Shown here piece after piece: positions 6,972-15,213 of a DNA stretch of 21,360 nucleotides. The position numbers and the translations under genes are program-made. How positions within the stretch are numbered: position 1 is the first letter of the stretch; each line of letters begins with the position of its first letter. The stretch lies in the NCBI GenBank assembly GCA_937995995.1, contig CALKIP010000073.1, forward strand, positions 1 to 21,360, in the 5' to 3' direction. This DNA comes from an uncultured bacterium (GTDB taxonomy: Bacteria > Gemmatimonadota > Gemmatimonadetes > Longimicrobiales > RSA9). Below the pieces are notes generated by a model. That model saw nothing but the letters and a program-made list of their open reading frames with translations, ran no database searches and was not told the DNA's origin.

Positions 6972-7805
6972 GTGGCGGAGCGGGTGCTCGAGCACGAGAT
7001 CGTGAAATCGCCGGGTGCGGAGCCTGTTCGGTGGCTGTACATGCTGCACGGGATCTTTGGGATGGGCCGAAACTGGGGCTCGATCGCGCGGCGCGTAACA
7101 CGTGCGCGTCCGGAGTGGGGCGCGGTGCTGGTGGATCTGCGCGAGCACGGCGGCTCGCGCGGCTTTCCGCCTCCGCACACGCTCGAAGCCACGGCGCGCG
7201 ACCTACGGGAGCTCGCCGGATCGCTGGGTGTGAGGACGGATGCGATCCTGGGCCATTCATTCGGTGGGAAAGTCGCACTCACCTACGCGCGCGACTACCC
7301 GGACGCCGTCGACCAGCTCTGGGTGGTGGATTCGACGCCGGAGGCGCGGACGCCGGGTGGGTCCGCCGCGCGGATGCTCGAGACGCTTCGTGCGCACCCC
7401 GGCCCGTTCGCGTCGCGGGGTGATGCGGTGGCCGCCCTGGCCGCCGACGGGTGGCCGACAGGCGTGGCCCAGTGGATGGCGACCAACCTGGAGCCCAATA
7501 ATGGAGAGCTGGGGTGGGCGCTGGACCTGTCGGCGATGCAGGCGCTTCTGGACGATTTCTTCGCGACCGACCTCTGGCCGGTCGTGGAAACGCCTTCCGA
7601 TCATCTGGAACTCCACTTCCTACGGGCCACGCGCTCCGATATCCTGACCGACGCGGCCGTGGACCGGATCGAGGCCGCTGACGAGCGGACCGGCAGGGTC
7701 TTCCTGCACCGCGTCGAAGGCGGCCACTGGCTGAATGCGGACAATCCAGACGCGGTCGTCATGCTGCTGGAAGAGTGGCTACCGGAAGCGGTTCTTTCAC
7801 CTTGA
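6972..7805 (+). CDS. Alpha/beta-hydrolase fold esterase-like protein
   Basis: A 277-residue alpha/beta hydrolase. The oxyanion-hole region L-H-G-I-F-G is at 25-30, the nucleophile elbow G-H-S-F-G-G at 94-99 puts Ser96 in the active site, and G-H-W near the C-terminus gives His252 as the catalytic histidine; Asp223 is a plausible acid. The arrangement resembles the YbfF-type esterases, but the natural substrate cannot be read from the sequence. The frame is open back to 6636; I place the start at GTG 6972 because AGGAGG lies 5 nt before it and the homologous part begins about 20 residues later. It is the first gene on the plus strand and is followed 92 nt later by the phosphohexomutase gene. 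Confidence 0.85.
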   Translation: MAERVLEHEIVKSPGAEPVRWLYMLHGIFGMGRNWGSIARRVTRARPEWGAVLVDLREHGGSRGFPPPHTLEATARDLRELAGSLGVRTDAILGHSFGGKVALTYARDYPDAVDQLWVVDSTPEARTPGGSAARMLETLRAHPGPFASRGDAVAALAADGWPTGVAQWMATNLEPNNGELGWALDLSAMQALLDDFFATDLWPVVETPSDHLELHFLRATRSDILTDAAVDRIEAADERTGRVFLHRVEGGHWLNADNPDAVVMLLEEWLPEAVLSP

Positions 7806-7830
7806 CCCCGTGAGGACAGCGTCCTACCTT
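7802..7830 (+). promoter_or_regulatory. Candidate promoter for the glmM-glmS pair
   Basis: TTGACC (7802-7807) and TACCTT (7825-7830) are separated by 17 nt, 68 nt before the phosphohexomutase start. TTGACC fits the -35 consensus at five of six bases; TACCTT fits only the TAnnnT pattern. The -35 box overlaps the hydrolase stop codon. A small palindrome AGGAC-N3-GTCCT (7813-7825) fills the spacer and could be an operator. Confidence 0.35.
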
Positions 7831-7897
7831 GAAGTGCTCCGGGGTTGGCCGTGCACGGACGAGACGGCGGCCCCGTTCGTATTTTGGGAGTGTAGAA

Positions 7898-9319
7898 ATG
7901 ACGTTCGAAATCCCCAACGATTTGATGGTGAGCGTGTCCGGCGTGCGTGGCCGGGTGGGCGAGGCACTGACGCCGGAGGTGGTGGCGCGCTTCGCCGCCG
8001 CATTCGGCGCGTACCTGCGGGAAAAGGCCGGAAACGGCCGCCCAAAGGTGGTACTCGGCCGTGATTCGCGTACGTCTGGGCCCATGTTCGCCTCCGTAGC
8101 CGCGGCGGCGCTGCAGTCGGGGGGGTGCGATGTCGTGGCCATTGGCCTCGCGCCGAGGCCGACGACACTGTTCGAATTCCGCCACCACGCCGCCCAGGGC
8201 GCGATCGTGGTGACGGCAAGCCATAATCCTGTCGAGTGGAACGCGTTGAAGTTCGCTTCCTCGGCAGGGATGTTCCTGGACGCGGACGAAGGTCCCCACA
8301 TGCGCGCCTACCTCTCGGACCGGCCGCTGCCTTACGCGGGTTGGGATGGGCTCGGCGTGGCCACACGGGATGGCAAGGCTGCGCAGCGGCATGTGGATGC
8401 GGTGCTGCGTATCCCCTACCTGGACGTGGAGGGGCTGAGAAAGCGCCGCTTCAAGGTGGCTCTGGACTGCATCCGGGGTGCGGGCACGCAGGTGCTGCCC
8501 CGACTTCTCGAAGCACTCGGCTGCGACGTCGTGGGCCTGAACATGGAGCCGGATGGCCGCTTCCCGCGAGAGCCCGAGCCAGTCGCGGCGAATCTGGGCG
8601 AACTGGAGCAGTTGGTCCGAGAGAGCGGTGCGGATCTCGGGCTTGCCACCGATCCGGATGCGGACCGGCTCTCGCTGGTTTCGGGTAGCGGCCGCGCGAT
8701 CGGCGAGGATTTCACGCTGGCGCTGGCGTCGATGCTGGTCCTGCGTCATCGCAAAGGTCCGGTCGTGACGAACCTTTCGACGAGCCGGCTCCTGGAAGAT
8801 GTGGCTGCCCAGGCGGGCGCGGCACTCGTGCGCGCACCCGTAGGCGAGATCAACGTAGCTCGGCGAATGGAGGCCGAGGGCGCGGTGATCGGGGGCGAGG
8901 GGAACGGCGGCGTCATCTTGCCTGATGTGCATCTCACACGGGACGCCGCAGTAGCCGTCGCGCTAGTGCTCCAGCTCCTGCTCGAGACCGGACAGACGCT
9001 CGACGAGCATGTGGCTGCGCAGCGCACGTATGCGATCATCAAGGACAAATTGCCCCGAGACTCGGGTGCGTTGGGCGAGGCGTACGCAGTGCTGGAGCGG
9101 GAGCTTGCCGCGCCGTCTGTCGACCGGCAGGACGGGCTGCGTCTGGCGTGGGATGCGGATGCGAAGTGGCTGCACCTGCGCCCGTCCGGCACCGAGCCGA
9201 TCCTCAGGATCATCGCCGAAGCGCCGACAATGGAAGAGGCACGAACACTGGTCGAGCAGGCGCGTGCTGCGCTGGCCGTTCGTGCACCGCAGCCGCCCGC
9301 CGCAGCCGCCACGGACTGA
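7898..9319 (+). CDS. glmM: Phosphohexomutase, probable phosphoglucosamine mutase
   Basis: A 473-residue alpha-D-phosphohexomutase. The catalytic phosphoserine is Ser108 in T-A-S-H-N-P (106-111); the Mg2+ site is D-P-D-A-D-R at 252-257; the sugar-recognition loop is G-E-G-N-G-G at 333-338; the phosphate-binding loop is R-P-S-G-T-E-P at 428-434. All four functional elements are intact. The symbol rests on context: the next gene is glmS, whose product feeds GlmM (glucosamine-6-phosphate to glucosamine-1-phosphate). The sugar loop and the opening V-S-G-V-R-G differ from classical bacterial GlmM and look closer to archaeal or Thermus-type enzymes, so phosphomannomutase/phosphoglucomutase activity is a real alternative. 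The start at 7898 has GGGAG 7 nt upstream; an earlier in-frame ATG (7829) has none. The tail after residue 463 is a low-complexity Pro/Ala stretch. Confidence 0.85.
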   Translation: MTFEIPNDLMVSVSGVRGRVGEALTPEVVARFAAAFGAYLREKAGNGRPKVVLGRDSRTSGPMFASVAAAALQSGGCDVVAIGLAPRPTTLFEFRHHAAQGAIVVTASHNPVEWNALKFASSAGMFLDADEGPHMRAYLSDRPLPYAGWDGLGVATRDGKAAQRHVDAVLRIPYLDVEGLRKRRFKVALDCIRGAGTQVLPRLLEALGCDVVGLNMEPDGRFPREPEPVAANLGELEQLVRESGADLGLATDPDADRLSLVSGSGRAIGEDFTLALASMLVLRHRKGPVVTNLSTSRLLEDVAAQAGAALVRAPVGEINVARRMEAEGAVIGGEGNGGVILPDVHLTRDAAVAVALVLQLLLETGQTLDEHVAAQRTYAIIKDKLPRDSGALGEAYAVLERELAAPSVDRQDGLRLAWDADAKWLHLRPSGTEPILRIIAEAPTMEEARTLVEQARAALAVRAPQPPAAAATD

Positions 9320-9425
9320 AACCAGGCGTGCCACGGGGCCACCCGATGGGCGCGCCGTCCCGAACCTCGCGATGAGGCGGGGCGATCTTTCTGCCTCTGT
9401 TGACGTTGATTGTCCGGACCGCACC

Positions 9426-9450
9426 ACCGGGCGCGTGCTTTGCGCCCGGT
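9426..9450 (+). terminator. GC-rich hairpin with T-rich tail in the glmM-glmS gap
   Basis: ACCGGGCGC / GCGCCCGGT forms a perfect 9-bp stem around a 7-nt loop, followed by TCTTGTGTT. This has the shape of an intrinsic terminator. It lies 107 nt past the mutase stop and 98 nt before glmS, so it could end the upstream transcript or act as an attenuator for glmS. The surrounding 228-nt gap holds no gene that I can see. Confidence 0.55.
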
Positions 9451-9547
9451 TCTTGTGTTCACCTCTCCTTTGCGACGATGTGCCGCGAAGGATCGCCGTG
9501 GACCGTTGCCGGTGTGTCGGCCGACCCATCAAAGAGAGTGTACAACT

Positions 9548-11380
9548 ATGTGTGGGATCGTAGGATACCTTGGAGACAGGCAGGCCGTGCCGCTGCTGCT
9601 CGACGGCCTCAGGCGGCTGGAGTATCGCGGGTACGACTCGGCGGGCGTGAGCATCGCGTCCGGCGCCGGGCTCGAGACGCGCAAGTCGGCAGGCAAGATC
9701 AATCGTCTGGAGCAGGTGCTCAGGGAAGAGGGCACGCCGGACGGCACGTGCGGCATTGCCCACACGCGCTGGGCGACGCATGGAGCACCGACCACGACGA
9801 ACGCGCACCCGCACGCGGACTGTGCGGGCCGTTTCTCGGTCGTCCACAACGGGATCATCGAGAACGCCGGCACGTTGCGCCGCAAGCTGGAGGAACTCGG
9901 TCACGAGTTCAGGACCGAGACCGATACGGAAGTCCTGGTGCATCTGGTCGAGGAAGCGTACTCGGACAATCTCGAGGAGGCGGTCCGCGCGGCGTTGCGT
10001 CAGGTCGAGGGGACGTACGGCATCGCCGTACTCTGTAGCGAGGAGCCGCGCAAGATCGTCGCGGCGCGGCGTGGCAGTCCGCTCCTGCTCGGCATCGGCG
10101 ACCGTGACGAGTACTTCGTGGCGAGTGATGTCGCGGCGATCCTGGCGCAGACGCGCAAGGTCGTCTACCTCGACGACGGCGAGATGGCCGTCTTGACGCC
10201 GGATGGCTTCGAAACGATGTCGCTCAAGGGCGACACGGTCACGAAAGAAATCAGTCACGTATCGTGGGATCTGGACGCGATCGAGAAGGGCGGCCACGAC
10301 CACTTCATGCTGAAGGAAATCTTCGAGCAGCCGGAGACACTGCGCGATGCGATGCGCGGGCGCCTGCTCGAGGAGGACGGCAACGTCAAGCTGGGCGGAG
10401 TGACGCTCTCCCACGACGAACTGCTGCGGATCAAGAACATCACGATCACCGCCTGCGGCACCTCCTGGCACAGTGGGTTGATCGGCGAGTACATGCTGGA
10501 GGAGCTGGCGCGGATCCCGGTGGAGGTGGAGTACGCATCGGAATTCCGCTACCGCAACCCGGTCATCGGCGAGGACACGCTGGTGATCGCGATCAGCCAG
10601 TCGGGCGAAACGGCGGACACGCTCGCGGCTTTGCGAGAGGCGAGGCAGCGCGGCGCCCGTGTGATGGGGATCGTCAACGTCGTCGGCTCGACGATCGCTC
10701 GGGAGACGGACTTCGGCATCTACCTGCACGCGGGTCCGGAGATCGGTGTCGCCTCGACGAAGGCGTTCACCAGCCAGGTGTTGGTGCTCGGCCTCTTCAC
10801 GATACTCATGGCGCGCCTGCGGTCGATGTCGATCCTGCAGGGGCGTGAGATCGTGGCCGCGCTACAAAAGCTGCCCGATCAGGTGGAGCAGGTCCTGGAG
10901 CTCAATGATGCGATCCGCGAGCTGGCGCGGACGTACAAGGATGCGGCCAACTTCCTCTACCTCGGCCGGGGCCTGAACTTCCCCTCGGCGCTGGAGGGCG
11001 CGCTCAAGCTGAAGGAGATCAGCTACATCCACGCGGAGGGCTACCCGGCCGCGGAGATGAAACACGGCCCGATCGCGCTGATCGACGAGAACATGCCGGT
11101 CGTGGTGATCGCGCCCCGAGACGGAACGTACAACAAGATCGTCTCGAACATCGAAGAGGTGAAGGCGCGTGGCGGCCGCGTCATCGCGATCGTGACCGAG
11201 GGGAACACCGAGCTGCGGGACCGGGTCGACCACCGGATCACGATCCCGGAAACCCACGAACTGCTCACCCCGATCCTGGCCACGATCCCGCTCCAGCTCC
11301 TGGCGTACCACATTGCCGTTCTGAGGGGGTGCAACGTGGACCAGCCGCGGAACCTGGCCAAGTCGGTCACGGTCGAGTAA
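9548..11380 (+). CDS. glmS: Glutamine-fructose-6-phosphate aminotransferase
   Basis: Makes glucosamine-6-phosphate from fructose-6-phosphate and glutamine, the committed step to UDP-GlcNAc for peptidoglycan and other glycans. The 610-residue product matches the family length. M-C-G-I-V-G-Y at the N-terminus gives the catalytic Cys2 of the class II glutaminase domain (about 2-220), with the H-T-R-W-A-T-H-G segment following. Two SIS sugar-isomerase domains follow (about 290-430 and 460-600), with S-Q-S-G-E-T as the sugar-phosphate loop of the first. The C-terminus P-R-N-L-A-K-S-V-T-V-E carries the conserved active-site lysine. The frame is open 46 codons upstream, but the Cys2 requirement fixes the start at 9548. 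An AAAGAGAG stretch upstream is a modest ribosome site. Follows the probable glmM. Confidence 0.97.
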   Translation: MCGIVGYLGDRQAVPLLLDGLRRLEYRGYDSAGVSIASGAGLETRKSAGKINRLEQVLREEGTPDGTCGIAHTRWATHGAPTTTNAHPHADCAGRFSVVHNGIIENAGTLRRKLEELGHEFRTETDTEVLVHLVEEAYSDNLEEAVRAALRQVEGTYGIAVLCSEEPRKIVAARRGSPLLLGIGDRDEYFVASDVAAILAQTRKVVYLDDGEMAVLTPDGFETMSLKGDTVTKEISHVSWDLDAIEKGGHDHFMLKEIFEQPETLRDAMRGRLLEEDGNVKLGGVTLSHDELLRIKNITITACGTSWHSGLIGEYMLEELARIPVEVEYASEFRYRNPVIGEDTLVIAISQSGETADTLAALREARQRGARVMGIVNVVGSTIARETDFGIYLHAGPEIGVASTKAFTSQVLVLGLFTILMARLRSMSILQGREIVAALQKLPDQVEQVLELNDAIRELARTYKDAANFLYLGRGLNFPSALEGALKLKEISYIHAEGYPAAEMKHGPIALIDENMPVVVIAPRDGTYNKIVSNIEEVKARGGRVIAIVTEGNTELRDRVDHRITIPETHELLTPILATIPLQLLAYHIAVLRGCNVDQPRNLAKSVTVE

Positions 11381-11456
11381 AGGGAGTGGATAGCTGGCAT
11401 CCTCTCTCCGGTTTCCACGATCCCCAAGTGGAACGGAGGTAGAGGGAGGGGCAACG

Positions 11457-11897
11457 ATGCGGGTGGTATTGCAGAGGGTGGCGCGCGCGCGGGTGACGGT
11501 GGGGGAGCGGGTGACGGGCGCGATCGGGCAGGGGTATCTGCTCCTCGTGGGGTTTCGGTCGGACGACGACGAGTCGCGGCTCGCGTGGGTGGCAGACAAG
11601 ATCGTGGGGCTGCGGCTCTTTCCGGACGATGAGGGGAAGATGAACCTCGCGCTCGGCGACGTGGGTGGCGACGTCCTGGTGGTGAGTCAGTTCACGCTCT
11701 ACGGCGACGTGCGAAAGGGGCGGCGCCCGAGCTTCGTGGAGGCGGCGCCACCGGAGATCGCGATCCCGTTGTACGAGCGATTCGTCGAAATGATGCGTGA
11801 GCGTGCGCCCGGAGCCGTGGAGACGGGCGAATTCGGTGCGATGATGGATGTCGAACTCGTAAACGACGGGCCGGTGACGCTGGTCCTGGAGAGGTGA
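11457..11897 (+). CDS. dtd: D-aminoacyl-tRNA deacylase
   Basis: Hydrolyses D-amino acids (and glycine mischarged on tRNA-Ala) from tRNA, protecting translation in the cytoplasm. The 146-residue product is the standard family length. Both active-site motifs are intact: S-Q-F-T-L at 77-81 and N-D-G-P-V-T at 136-141, which across the dimer interface form the chiral-proofreading pocket. The K-G-R-R-P-S-F segment between them is also typical. GGGAGGGG just before the ATG is a strong ribosome site. The preceding 76 nt contain a small hairpin (TTCCAC / GTGGAA, 11413-11433) without a T run. The stop codon overlaps the GTG start of maf by 4 nt (GTGA), so the two are translationally coupled. Confidence 0.96.
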   Translation: MRVVLQRVARARVTVGERVTGAIGQGYLLLVGFRSDDDESRLAWVADKIVGLRLFPDDEGKMNLALGDVGGDVLVVSQFTLYGDVRKGRRPSFVEAAPPEIAIPLYERFVEMMRERAPGAVETGEFGAMMDVELVNDGPVTLVLER

Positions 11898-12538
11898 AAG
11901 CCTTGCGTGCGGAGGAGAACGACGGCACTACACGGCTGGTGGTGCCGCCGCTGGTGCTGGCTTCCCGCTCTCCGAGGCGGGCGCAGTTGCTCGAGATGCT
12001 GGGCCTCGCCTTCGATACGCTGCCCGCGGACGTCGATGAGTCGGAGCATCCGGAGGGGTCGCCGGGCGAGGTTGCGGAGTACCTGGCGAGTGAAAAGGCA
12101 CGGGTCGTTGCACGGCAGCGTCCGGATGCATTGGTGATCGGGTCCGACACCATGGTGGTGGCGGACGGGGAGGTGCTCGGCAAGCCGGTGGACGAAGGGG
12201 ATGCGGTGGAGATGCTGCTCCGACTCCAGGGCCGCGAGCACCGTGTCGAGACCGGGATCGCGGTCGCCGCGCCGGATGGTCGACTGGAGAGTTCTGTCGA
12301 AGGCATCCGGGTACGGTTCCGCCCGTTCGACCGTCGCACGGCGGAGGCGTACGTGGCGACGGGCGAGCCGCTGGACAAGGCCGGCAGCTACGGGATCCAG
12401 GGGTACGGCGCCACGATCGTCGACTGGATCGAAGGCGACTTCTTCGCCGTAATGGGCCTTCCGATCGCCCGGATGATCTCGCTCTTTCGCGCACTCGGCT
12501 GGCGCTACAACTTTCGAGGATTCGAACCCCTGCGGTGA
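11894..12538 (+). CDS. maf: Maf-family nucleoside triphosphate pyrophosphatase
   Basis: House-cleaning pyrophosphatase that removes the diphosphate from dTTP, UTP and modified pyrimidine nucleotides; the Maf name comes from a septum-inhibition effect in Bacillus. A-S-R-S-P-R-R at 23-29 is the family opening motif; Asp85 in G-S-D-T is the catalytic or metal acid; G-E-P-L-D-K-A-G-S-Y-G-I-Q-G and G-D-F-F-A-V-M-G-L-P-I complete the fold. The D-K-A-G-x-Y-G-I-Q-G wording favours the YhdE-type (dTTP/UTP) over the YceF-type group. At 214 residues it is longer than the usual 190-200, because about 18 residues precede the first strand. I use the GTG that overlaps the dtd stop; an in-frame TTG at 11903 would be 3 codons shorter and would not remove the extension. 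Confidence 0.93.
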   Translation: MKALRAEENDGTTRLVVPPLVLASRSPRRAQLLEMLGLAFDTLPADVDESEHPEGSPGEVAEYLASEKARVVARQRPDALVIGSDTMVVADGEVLGKPVDEGDAVEMLLRLQGREHRVETGIAVAAPDGRLESSVEGIRVRFRPFDRRTAEAYVATGEPLDKAGSYGIQGYGATIVDWIEGDFFAVMGLPIARMISLFRALGWRYNFRGFEPLR

Positions 12539-12548
12539 ACGGAGTCCG

Positions 12549-13625
12549 ATGATGCATCCCGAGGCCGTACGCTGGACGGAGGACGGGGCCGCGGTCGATC
12601 TACTCGACCAGACGCGGCTGCCGGAGGTCGAGGTACGGCTCCGCATCGAGCGGGCGTCCGAGATGGCCGACGCGATCCGTACAATGCGGGTTCGGGGCGC
12701 GCCGGCGATCGGAGTGGCGGCGGCGATGGCGACGGCCGTGGAGGCGGCACGTCACACGTCGCTCGCGCCGGGTGACTTCCGGGCCAGGCTCGCTGAGGCG
12801 ATCGAACTGCTGCGTGGGACGCGGCCCACGGCGGTCAACCTGCCATGGGCACTCGACCGCATGCACCGTCGCGCCTGGTCGCAGGCGGACCTTCCGAATG
12901 TGCAGATCGTGCATGCACTCTTCGAGGAGGCGCACTCGATCCTGATCGAGGACCGCGCGATGTGCCGGCGGATCGGCGAGTACGGTCTCGAGGTGGTCCC
13001 CGTCGACGGTGCGGCGGTGCTGACGCACTGCAACGCCGGCGCGCTGGCGACGGCAGGGGTGGGCACGGCGCTGGCGCCGCTGTACACCGCGCAAAGCCTG
13101 GGGCGGAAGGTCTCGGTGTATGTAGGCGAGACGCGTCCCCTGCTTCAGGGGAGTCGATTGACGGCGTGGGAACTCGAGCGAGCCGGCATCCCGGTGACCG
13201 TCGTCGCCGATACCGTCGTGGGCACGCTCATGGCGCAGGGCCGCATCGGGGTCGTGGTCACGGGCGCGGACCGCATCGCGGCGAACGGCGATGCGGCGAA
13301 CAAGATCGGGACTTACGGACTCGCCGTTCTGGCGCGGTATCATGGCGTGCCGTTCTACGTGGCCGCGCCGAGCAGCACGATCGATGCGGACACGCCGACG
13401 GGGCGCGAGATCCCGATCGAAGAGCGCGACCCCGATGAGGTGCGCCGTGGCTTTGGCCGGCTGACGGCGCCCGAGTCCGTCGACGTCTACGCACCTGCCT
13501 TCGACGTAACGCCTGCGGAGTTGATCACCGGGATCATCACGGACCGCGGTGTGCTGCGGCCGCCGTACGGTGAGGAGATCCGGGATTCGCTGGGGCTCGT
13601 GGCTTCGCGGGCTTCGCAGGGCTGA
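12549..13625 (+). CDS. mtnA: Methylthioribose-1-phosphate isomerase
   Basis: Methionine-salvage enzyme that isomerises 5-methylthioribose-1-phosphate to methylthioribulose-1-phosphate. R-G-A-P-A-I-G (49-55) is the substrate-phosphate loop; Cys161 in T-H-C-N-A-G and Asp241 in T-G-A-D-R-I-A-A-N-G-D are the catalytic pair. Together these distinguish MtnA from the related eIF2B subunits, which lack the pair. Length (358) is normal. Two ATG codons are adjacent; GGAG at 12541-12544 is 4 nt before the first and 7 nt before the second, so the true start may be 12552. It follows maf by 10 nt and so probably belongs to the dtd-maf-mtnA transcript. No other mtn gene is in the window, so where methylthioribose-1-phosphate comes from is not shown. 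Confidence 0.95.
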   Translation: MMHPEAVRWTEDGAAVDLLDQTRLPEVEVRLRIERASEMADAIRTMRVRGAPAIGVAAAMATAVEAARHTSLAPGDFRARLAEAIELLRGTRPTAVNLPWALDRMHRRAWSQADLPNVQIVHALFEEAHSILIEDRAMCRRIGEYGLEVVPVDGAAVLTHCNAGALATAGVGTALAPLYTAQSLGRKVSVYVGETRPLLQGSRLTAWELERAGIPVTVVADTVVGTLMAQGRIGVVVTGADRIAANGDAANKIGTYGLAVLARYHGVPFYVAAPSSTIDADTPTGREIPIEERDPDEVRRGFGRLTAPESVDVYAPAFDVTPAELITGIITDRGVLRPPYGEEIRDSLGLVASRASQG

Positions 13626-13725
13626 GACTTGGGCCAGGGTTTCGTGGTGCGGGGCAACCCTCGTCGCTGCGTCGGCCGTCGTTGGAGATGAGAGCCTGGG
13701 CGACGGTGCTGAATTTGGAGGTGTC

Positions 13726-15213
13726 ATGCGCAGTGTGCTGGCGATCGATCAGGGGACGACGGGGACGACCTCGCTGGTGATCGACGAGCGGGGCGCGGTC
13801 GTGTCTCGTTCGTACGCCGAGTTCACCCAGCAGTATCCGCGTGCCGGGTGGGTGGAGCACGACGCGCGTGAGATCTGGAACGTCACGCTACGGACGGCGC
13901 GGGAGGCGCTGGCGGCGACGGACCTGGAGCCGAGTGCGATCGGGATCACCAACCAGCGGGAGACGGTGGTGGTGTGGGACCGGGCGACGGGCGAACCGGT
14001 GCACCGGGCGATCGTCTGGCAGGATCGTCGCACGGCGGATCGCTGCCGGGAGTTGAAGGAGGCGGGCCGGGAGGCTTGGGTGCGGCAGCGCACCGGGCTG
14101 GTGCTGGACCCGTACTTCTCGGCAACCAAGCTGGAATGGCTGCTGCGCGAAGTGCCGGGATTGCGTGAGCGCGCCGAGGCCGGAGAGCTCGCCGCGGGCA
14201 CGATCGACAGCTGGCTGATCTGGAAGTTGACCGGTGGTCAGGTGCACGCGACGGATCCGACGAACGCGTCGCGTACCCTGCTCTACAACATCGACCGGCT
14301 CGAGTGGGACGACGAGCTGCTCTCGCTCTTCGACGTGCCGCGTGCCCTGCTCCCCGAAGTGCGTCCGTCGAGCGGCGACTTCGGGGAGACGGTGAGTGAG
14401 CTTTTCGGCCGGCCGATCCCGGTGGCGGGCGTTGCGGGCGATCAGCAGGCGGCGCTCTTCGGGCAGGGGTGCTGCGCGCCCGGCCTCGCGAAGAACACGT
14501 ACGGCACGGGGGCGTTCCTGCTTCTGAACACGGGCCGCGAGCGTATCGCGTCGAAGCAGGGGCTGCTCACGACGGTCGCGTGCGACGGAAGGGGGCAGCC
14601 GGCGTATGCACTCGAGGGCTCGATCTTCATCGCCGGTGCGGCGGTGCAGTGGCTTCGCGACGCACTCGGGATCATCGCCCAGGCGCCGGAGTCGGAGCAG
14701 CTCGCGCGAGAGCTGGAGTCGAACGACGGCGTCTACTTCGTCCCCGCCTTCGTCGGCCTCGGCGCGCCGCACTGGGACTCCGAGGCGCGAGGCACGATCG
14801 GGGGGCTGACGCGCGGCACGGGGCGGGCGCACCTGGCGCGGGCGGCTCTGGAGGCGATGGCGTACGCGACGCGGGACGTGCTGGAGGCGATGGAGGTCGA
14901 TTCCGGCGTCGCCGCTTCCGACCTGGCCGTCGACGGCGGCGCCGCGCTCAACGACTGGCTCATGCAGTTCCAGGCGGACGTGATCGGACGCCGGGTGCGT
15001 CGGCCCGCCATGGTGGAGACCACGGCACTCGGTGCCGCAGGGCTGGCAGGGCTTGCCGTTGGCGTGTGGCCGGACGTCGACACCTTTCTCGGGGCCCAGC
15101 CGGAGCCTGCTTTCTTCGAGCCGGCAATGGACGACGCCGCGCGCGCGACGCTGCTCCTCGGGTGGCAACGTGCGATCGCGGCCACGCGGTCGTGGTCGAC
15201 GCACGGAGGGTGA
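13726..15213 (+). CDS. glpK: Glycerol kinase
   Basis: Phosphorylates glycerol to sn-glycerol-3-phosphate with ATP, trapping imported glycerol. The 495-residue FGGY-family protein has D-Q-G-T-T at 8-12 (ATP phosphate loop), N-Q-R-E-T at 76-80 (glycerol-binding Arg78-Glu79), G-D-Q-Q-A-A-L-F at 238-245 with Asp239 as the catalytic base, and N-T-Y-G-T-G at 257-262. The loop that binds fructose-1,6-bisphosphate in E. coli GlpK is missing, and the histidine phosphorylated by HPr in Gram-positive homologues is not present at the equivalent place. The frame is open from 13549, overlapping mtnA, but GGAGG 4 nt before ATG 13726 and the canonical N-terminus fix the start. No glpF, glpD or regulator is adjacent. 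A 100-nt gap separates it from mtnA. Confidence 0.95.
   Translation: MRSVLAIDQGTTGTTSLVIDERGAVVSRSYAEFTQQYPRAGWVEHDAREIWNVTLRTAREALAATDLEPSAIGITNQRETVVVWDRATGEPVHRAIVWQDRRTADRCRELKEAGREAWVRQRTGLVLDPYFSATKLEWLLREVPGLRERAEAGELAAGTIDSWLIWKLTGGQVHATDPTNASRTLLYNIDRLEWDDELLSLFDVPRALLPEVRPSSGDFGETVSELFGRPIPVAGVAGDQQAALFGQGCCAPGLAKNTYGTGAFLLLNTGRERIASKQGLLTTVACDGRGQPAYALEGSIFIAGAAVQWLRDALGIIAQAPESEQLARELESNDGVYFVPAFVGLGAPHWDSEARGTIGGLTRGTGRAHLARAALEAMAYATRDVLEAMEVDSGVAASDLAVDGGAALNDWLMQFQADVIGRRVRRPAMVETTALGAAGLAGLAVGVWPDVDTFLGAQPEPAFFEPAMDDAARATLLLGWQRAIAATRSWSTHGG

Noticed and set aside
9320..9547. glmS ribozyme
   Set aside because: The leader shows no arrangement I can match to the ribozyme core; only a simple hairpin is visible.
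8963..10729. 588-codon minus-strand open frame across glmM and glmS
   Set aside because: It spans two well-supported plus-strand genes and the hairpin between them, is rich in Arg, His and Asp, and has no motif.
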